NCBI GenBank assembly: GCA_006538405.1
Contig: BJKQ01000017.1
Coordinates: forward strand, 496,001-560,000
Source of the DNA: Hansfordia pulvinata
Taxonomy: Eukaryota; Ascomycota; Sordariomycetes; Xylariales
Length of the DNA stretch: 64,000 bases
Reading direction: 5' to 3'
Positions 58,710 through 64,000 of the stretch are shown here, one piece after another (the stretch's first letter is position 1; every line of letters begins with the position of its first letter). The translations under genes were made by a program, and so were the position numbers. The notes under the pieces are model-generated. The model saw only the letters and a program-made list of their open reading frames with translations, searched no databases and was not told the origin of the DNA.

Positions 58710-60827
58710 TTAGGACTCGGTGCTGGCCTGTATACCCTCGGCGCTGAGGGCCTTCTGGTAGGCGGCGATGGCGCGATCGAGGGACAGCACGACAGGCTCC
58801 ATGAGGCGGTTGACGGCATCGCGGCCGCCCTTGACCGACTTGACGTTGAACTTGAGCTTCTTCTTGGTGCGCTCGTAGACGCGGCGGACCTCGTCGCGGC
58901 GGCGCTCAATCTCGACCTCGCGCGCCTTGTCGGCCTCGACGGCGACGGCGGCGATGCGCTCCTTGGACCGCCGCAGCGACTCGACCAGGTAGCCCAGCTC
59001 GCCGGCGCGGTCCGGGTCGCCCGACAGGAACGCCGACCAGAACTGGTGCAGGAACTCGACCGTCGTCGCGTGCGTCAGGTTGCACTTGGCGGCCACCTCG
59101 GCCGGCAGGCCCATGGGCGTCGCGGCCTCGTCCGCGCCGTCCGCCGCCGCTGCCGCCGCCGCCGTCACACCGATGCTGCCGCCGTAGAGCTGCGCCCGCC
59201 GCTGCTGCATGCTGTCGAGGACCTGCTTTTGCGCCGCATTGCGCGATTTGACTGAGCCAACGTGCGGTTGCCGCTGCTGCCGCTTGCCTGTGCCTGTGCC
59301 TGTGCCTGTGCCGCCGCCCGCCTCGTCATCGCTCTCGCTGTCGTCGTCGACGCCGATGAACGCGTGGATATCGATGCTCTTGACGCCGCCGGAACCTTCG
59401 CCGCCGCCGCCGAGGCTGCGCAGATCCGCGCGCGCGTCATCTAGCACTTTGGCGGGCTTCTGCGTGGCGTACACCCCGGCCGAGTCGAGCGCCGCGGCCT
59501 GTTGCGCCGACGAGAAGAAGTTGCCACCCTGCTCCTTGACGTTGAGCCGGATGCGCTGCTCCTCGGCCTCGCCGCGCAGGTCGCGCAGCGCTAGCTCGTT
59601 GTACGTGTTGTAGTTGACCCCGGTCGAGGCCGCTGCTTGGGGGGTCGCGTCGGCGGGGCCCGAGCTGGCCAGCAGCTTCTCGCTCAGGCTATTGAGGGTC
59701 TGGATGATTGGCACGTCCGCCCGGCCGCGGGGCCGCATCTCGACGTCTTTGCGGTTGCCGCCCCGGAAGCCGCCCTGGTTCTCCTCGTTGCCCTCCACGT
59801 CGATGATGTGCGGAATGTGCTGGGCCAGCGCCTTGTTGGAGAAGGCAGAGATGTCCTCGTACTCGTCATACTTGTCGAAGACCTTGTCGGGCTTCTCCTG
59901 CCCCGTGTAGCGCTCGCCCTTGAGCGTCTTGGAGAGCTTGCTGAGGAAGAAGCGCTCCCAGAACTCGCCCTCGCTCAGGGGCGGGACGTTCTCATTGTAT
60001 ATGCGTTTGATCAGCGGATGCTGGCTCAGTATCAGCTGCACCTGCTCAACGGTGATGTTGAGCTTCATGCGACTCGGCTGGTCAGGCTCTGTGCCCTGTT
60101 CCAGGACCGGCTTGACGGACGCCAGGACGTTGTACGGGCCCTTCTTCTGGCTCGTCTCGATGGCGTGCGACCGGAGCAGGTTTATCCTGGCAGACCAGAA
60201 CTGGGAGTTGAAGGTGACGTCGGACATGGAGTCGGGCTTGGTCGCGCGGGCTTCCATGTACATCTGCGACAGGGCGCGATCGGCCCTCATCAGCGACTGC
60301 TGCAGAGCGATGTCGACCTTGAGCTTGCTGTCGTCGAATAAGCGGGCTGAGGCGGGCTTGGCGGCGGCGCTGGCAAAAGCCATGGAGGACGAGCCACTCC
60401 CCGCGGCCGCCCCGGCAGGGGTTGACGGCTTGGGTACGGCAGGGTCATTTGCTTTTGTGCCGGCGATGAGTCTGGACAGCAAATCCTTGAGGGTGTTGGC
60501 CTCGGACCGGGGATCCGACGGTGAGTTGAAGTGGAACGTGAACGCGACAGGCTCGCCTCCATCCGCGGGCTTCTCGAAGATCTTGAGCATCACCTTGGCG
60601 GCCGTATCAGGCGTTTGCTGGAGGTCTGTGGAGAGTCAGGGTCTGGGTAACGGCAACGGAAACGCGGTCGGATCTATCTTACTTGCAATGTTCGACACGG
60701 CCAAAGATACAGTTGGGGGCCCTGTGGGCGCGGCGTTGGGCGTCCATGTCACGGACTTGAGGTCTGAAGTGAGGGTGATGACGCCATCTTTCTTCTTGTA
60801 GGCGGCCGTTCCCTGGGGGGTCGACAT
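58710..60827 (-). CDS. TFB1: TFIIH core subunit Tfb1/p62
   Basis: Exons 60827-60683 and 60625-58710 flank a 57-bp intron (GTAAGA donor, ACAG acceptor). The joined CDS is 2061 nt (686 residues) with an intact frame. The N-terminal PH-like domain (MSTPQGTAAYKKKDGVITLT through KIFEKPADGGEPVAFTFHF) is interrupted by the intron. Two BSD domains follow: one around VTFNSQFWSARINLLRSHAIE and one around EGEFWERFFLSKLSKTLKGE, each with the FW pair. A C-terminal helical region, DRAIAAYQKALSAEG, closes the protein. Tfb1 is a structural subunit of the TFIIH core, acting in promoter opening and nucleotide-excision repair. Its PH domain contacts acidic activators, TFIIE and Rad4/Rad2. Low-complexity Gly-Thr and Ala insertions lie in the C-terminal half (GTGTGTGTG). 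Confidence 0.95.
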
Positions 60828-63500
60828 ATCGATGACCTGAGGCGAGGCGAGGCGAGGCGAGCAGCCAGCGCAGCGGAACGATGGCCTCGAACAGTAGACT
60901 GTGTGTTTCGGACCAGTCACAGGCGACCGAGCGCTGGCCGGAGCGACGTGTCGCTGGGCCGTGGAGCTCAAAGTGATGGGGGATTCATGGATTATGGGCC
61001 GGTTCCTGGCGGAGAGGCAGCCTCGGCGGCTGGGAACAGCTCGGCGTCCGCAGCAGCTGTGGTGACCAGGCCTGGAAGGCGAGGCCGTCAGTGGTCGTTC
61101 TATGCGTGCAAGTATGGCACGCGACGCCGGCGTTAGTCGCTTCGATGCAGCTATTCGAGCTTTGCCTCTGTCGTCACGTGCGTTCGCTGATGGCTGGGTT
61201 GATGTTGATGAATGTCAACGAGCGCCGGCAGCCTGGCATCTTGAAGAGAGCTAGCCGCATCCAGTCTTGGGGTGGCCTTACTGACGCTATATACACTGGG
61301 CTAGACGCCGGGGTGGACGCAAGATTAGAATACTGGCAGGATGCTCGTTAGGTACCTCACTCTTCATCCATAACCTTAGATACGTATGTAGCCTCGCCTG
61401 TCAGGGTACTTATTTACCTGTCCTTTCCTGCTCACGTCTTCAGGTATGGTGAAGCCGGTTTCCTCCGGGTTATTATAAGCTATTTGTTGATCAACCGTGA
61501 GCCGTGTACGGGTATGGCATGTCAGTATTTCTTATAGAAAGGCGGAGGCAGCGCAATATGTAGGCAGTCCGATTCATGAGGTACCTCATACGAGTAGGTG
61601 GTTATCTACGATCCTCCCAATGGAAGATTGATCAGACCCCTAATGCAGGTGTCTACGAGTACTACCTATCGACGAGGATTTATTCTCAAGTGCATGGCTG
61701 TCCCTGTATATGTGTGATCACTGCACTGTACGAGAACAGGGACCGCGCTGTTTTCCTAGGAGCACTGACATAATTGATCCATGCAGCCCGACTTGAAGTT
61801 ATTCCGTAGATCCTGCTACGGCGTATTTGGCTCAATGCCTTCGCAGGTTGATCGACCGCAAGAGAACTGGCATCGCGGTCGTTGTAGCCATGTACTCTGT
61901 ACGAGTAACGGGTTGGGCAGGTGCCGGGTCCTTTAGAGGTACCTACCGTACCTAACATGTGCCTCTCACAACTTTTCTCGTCAGCCAGGCACTCAGGGCA
62001 AGTTTTCGTTGTACAGTATTAACGTGTTGACCAGGCCATCGGTAGCTCGCAGGTGTATCCGAAAATGAACAGGTCAGCCTCCTACTAACTTGCACTTTGC
62101 TCGGGATCCCCCCTGATCGGGCTATTCCGAAGAACAACAACGGTCATCGGACAAGTCCGAACGGTCCAGTCTTGAGAGACCGGCAGGAGTCGGGTCTGTA
62201 CAGGTACGAGTAGGCTACAATCGCAGTCACAGCCGTGTTCGCCAATCAGGAGTGCGGCATTCGGTCGGTTCGGTTCATGGAAAAGCCGCTCAGTGGAACC
62301 CTCCGGCTGGGGCCGGCAGTCCGAAGTTGGACTCGCAGCTTGCAATAATACGAGTAGCGGACTGGTCCGTGAACATTTCTTGCTCGTGCCGTCGACAGGA
62401 GCCGGCCAAAGGGGACGCTTGCTTGCACACCTGCTGGGGAGGACGGAGCAAAGTGTCGCAGTCTGAGCGGGGAGGCGAATGCCGGCGGGACACAGCACCA
62501 GCTGCCACCTGTCTCATGGCCCGGTCCGCATGGCCTTGAGCGTGGGAGGTCTCACGTCGGGCTGAGGCGCGACGGACGGTGATTTGCCGACTCGGGTAGG
62601 CGGGTGATCGCGATCAAGGGCAGTCGGAGCTGCTGCCACCGCTGCTATTGGATCAAGCCCGCGCGCCGGCAAGGTCGGACAGGGGAGTGCCTCACCGTAG
62701 CCAGTTGTGGTAAAGCCCTGGGGTGGAATTGGCGGGCTGGGATGCGGGATAAGTGCCTGCAGGGCTCATGACCAGTTGCCCCATCATACCAACCAGATCA
62801 GAGAGGGCCACGGGGCAGACAGAACAGCCGGTCCAGTTGCAGAGGCGAGACCAAGCAAGCATGGCCATTGCCTCCAGGTTGCGAATGAATACGAGTGCCT
62901 CCGTGGGTGATCACCTTTCCACCGATCCATACCTTCGGTAGGCACGGTAGGTGGTAGGTACCTACCTACCTGAGGCAGGTATGGAAGTTGTCTGGGTGAC
63001 GTTGACGTGGACGGGTGAGGTAATAAGAGCGCGCAGTAGGGGCAAGACGAGGCAATTTTGGGAGAAACCGAGGTGATGAAGAGTGACGAGAATAAACCAA
63101 GCCAAGCCATGATGGCAAGCAAAGCGAGGCGAGGCGAATCGACGAAGCCTGTGCAGCAGCGCTGGGCCCCATGGAACCAAGCTGGCAAAAAGTCTTGACT
63201 GGCGGGAGGTTCTTCAAGCCAAAAAGCCACCTGGGCAGCAACGACCGGGCTGCACAGCATTCGAGGTACGCGGTACGCGCCTGGATCATATGCGCAGATG
63301 TATCTGCAGGTGTCCCGCAGGCCGTGGAGAAGTCTGGGGGCTGCGCGGCGTGGTAGTAGATCTACTCCATGGTCAGCCCAAAGGTACGGGCCTCTAGTAC
63401 CCCGATCGGCCCCGGCTGCCGCAGGGTGCCCGTACCCTGCCGGTCTGCTGTACCAGCCCGGTACGTGGATCCGCGTACCTATCTGCTGCCGCCGCCGCGA
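60828..63500. other. Intergenic, upstream of TFB1
   Basis: No supported gene. A GGCGA tandem repeat at about 60841-60861 lies in the immediate TFB1 upstream region. TACGAGTA octamers are near 61586, 61653, 61900, 62203 and 62348, nearly all in the same orientation. A TACCTACC cluster lies at about 62945-62980. Confidence 0.55.
60841..60861. repeat. GGCGA pentanucleotide repeat
   Basis: Four tandem copies directly upstream of the TFB1 start codon. Confidence 0.85.
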
Positions 63501-64000
63501 GGTCCTCCTGTACTCCGTGAGAAGTACCGTGTTTTTTTCCCTTTTATCGATTGCCTCTGTTTTCCGCAACTCTCGCCCGGCTCTCCCTCGCCATCCCATC
63601 CTCCCTTCCAAGATAAAATACCTCAAGACTTACTCCGCCACTCTTTTCTTCTCAAGCTTGTTCTCGTTGCGAGATTGAGCTTCAGGAGCGTCGGTGGAGC
63701 GTTATCCCGTTCCAAGTCGAATCCGTCTTGACCGTCCCTACCAGCTGGTGAGTCTGCGCCAAGTCCCCTTGCCTTGCTCTGCTCTGCGCATCCCGGCGCA
63801 CTGTTGCCCAGTCGAAATACACCACAAGCCACATCATCATCGTCATCACCTCTGGCATCGCATCCCCAGCTTCGCCATTGCCGCGCTCTCTCGCTACACC
63901 TCGTCATTCTCTCTCTTGGCCGGTTGCCCTGCTCCTTGCTCGCACACTGCCTCCTCGCTCACAGTTGCTGTTCGCGTGACTCACTTTCCACATTATCACG
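63500..64000 (+). promoter_or_regulatory. Probable promoter/5' leader of a gene beyond the window
   Basis: Pyrimidine-rich plus-strand sequence resembling the leader of the RGS gene, with a consensus GTGAGT donor at 63748-63753 that could start a 5' UTR intron. No start codon with a convincing frame is seen before the window ends. Confidence 0.4.

Noticed and set aside
62784..63626. 280-codon minus-strand frame
   Set aside because: No recognisable domain; it spans AGGTA-word repeats and ends in a pyrimidine-rich leader of the opposite strand.
1..64000. Widespread pseudogenisation as explanation for broken frames
   Set aside because: All breaks are single-base deficits at G/C runs in otherwise intact conserved genes, with no in-frame stops or other damage; assembly error explains this better.

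Overview
The window reads as nuclear DNA of a filamentous ascomycete, most likely a Sordariomycete. It carries monocistronic genes on both strands with short spliceosomal introns (about 47-125 bp, one of 425 bp) using GTAAGT/GTATGT-like donors, CTAAC/CTGAC-like branch sites and CAG/TAG acceptors. Exons are GC-rich and intergenic spaces are long. No operon, bacterial, viral or CRISPR signature was seen, and I found no convincing tRNA or rRNA gene.

Layout, left to right: a chromodomain protein (-, 3' end outside the window); a mitochondrial tRNA(Ile)-lysidine synthetase-like protein (-) divergent from a PET8-type mitochondrial S-adenosylmethionine carrier (+); a WDR48/Bun107-type WD40 protein (-); an acyltransferase-3 membrane enzyme (-); a 653-bp non-autonomous inverted-repeat transposon; a small Cys-rich hypothetical protein (-); a membrane-anchored protein with DUF4097-like beta repeats (-); a putative secreted protein (+); a gene-poor stretch of almost 11 kb; an RGS-domain regulator (+) and a doubtful ORF; mitochondrial glycerol-3-phosphate dehydrogenase GUT2 (-); a gene-poor 5.5 kb; an MHYT-domain membrane protein (-); the cytosolic Fe-S assembly WD40 protein CIA1 (+); a Ser/Pro-rich hypothetical protein (+); and the TFIIH subunit TFB1/p62 (-). 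The right end looks like the 5' leader of a plus-strand gene lying outside the window.

The genes are mostly unrelated housekeeping functions: three mitochondrial (TilS, PET8, GUT2), one Fe-S assembly, one transcription/repair, one deubiquitinase cofactor, one chromatin reader, and two signalling/membrane proteins. The only functional pairing suggested by layout is the divergent TilS/PET8 pair.

Three non-coding signals stand out. (1) A palindromic octamer, TACTCGTA/TACGAGTA, occurs about 50 times by eye count, against about 2 expected by chance, and apparently only outside exons. It often fuses into 14-16 bp perfect palindromes. (2) A MITE-like element has 47-bp inverted repeats and a 7-bp target duplication. 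(3) At least six genes need exactly one extra G/C in a short G/C run to restore a conserved frame. The deficits always have the same sign, and the corrected lengths become multiples of three, which points to systematic homopolymer under-calling in the assembly rather than to pseudogenes.
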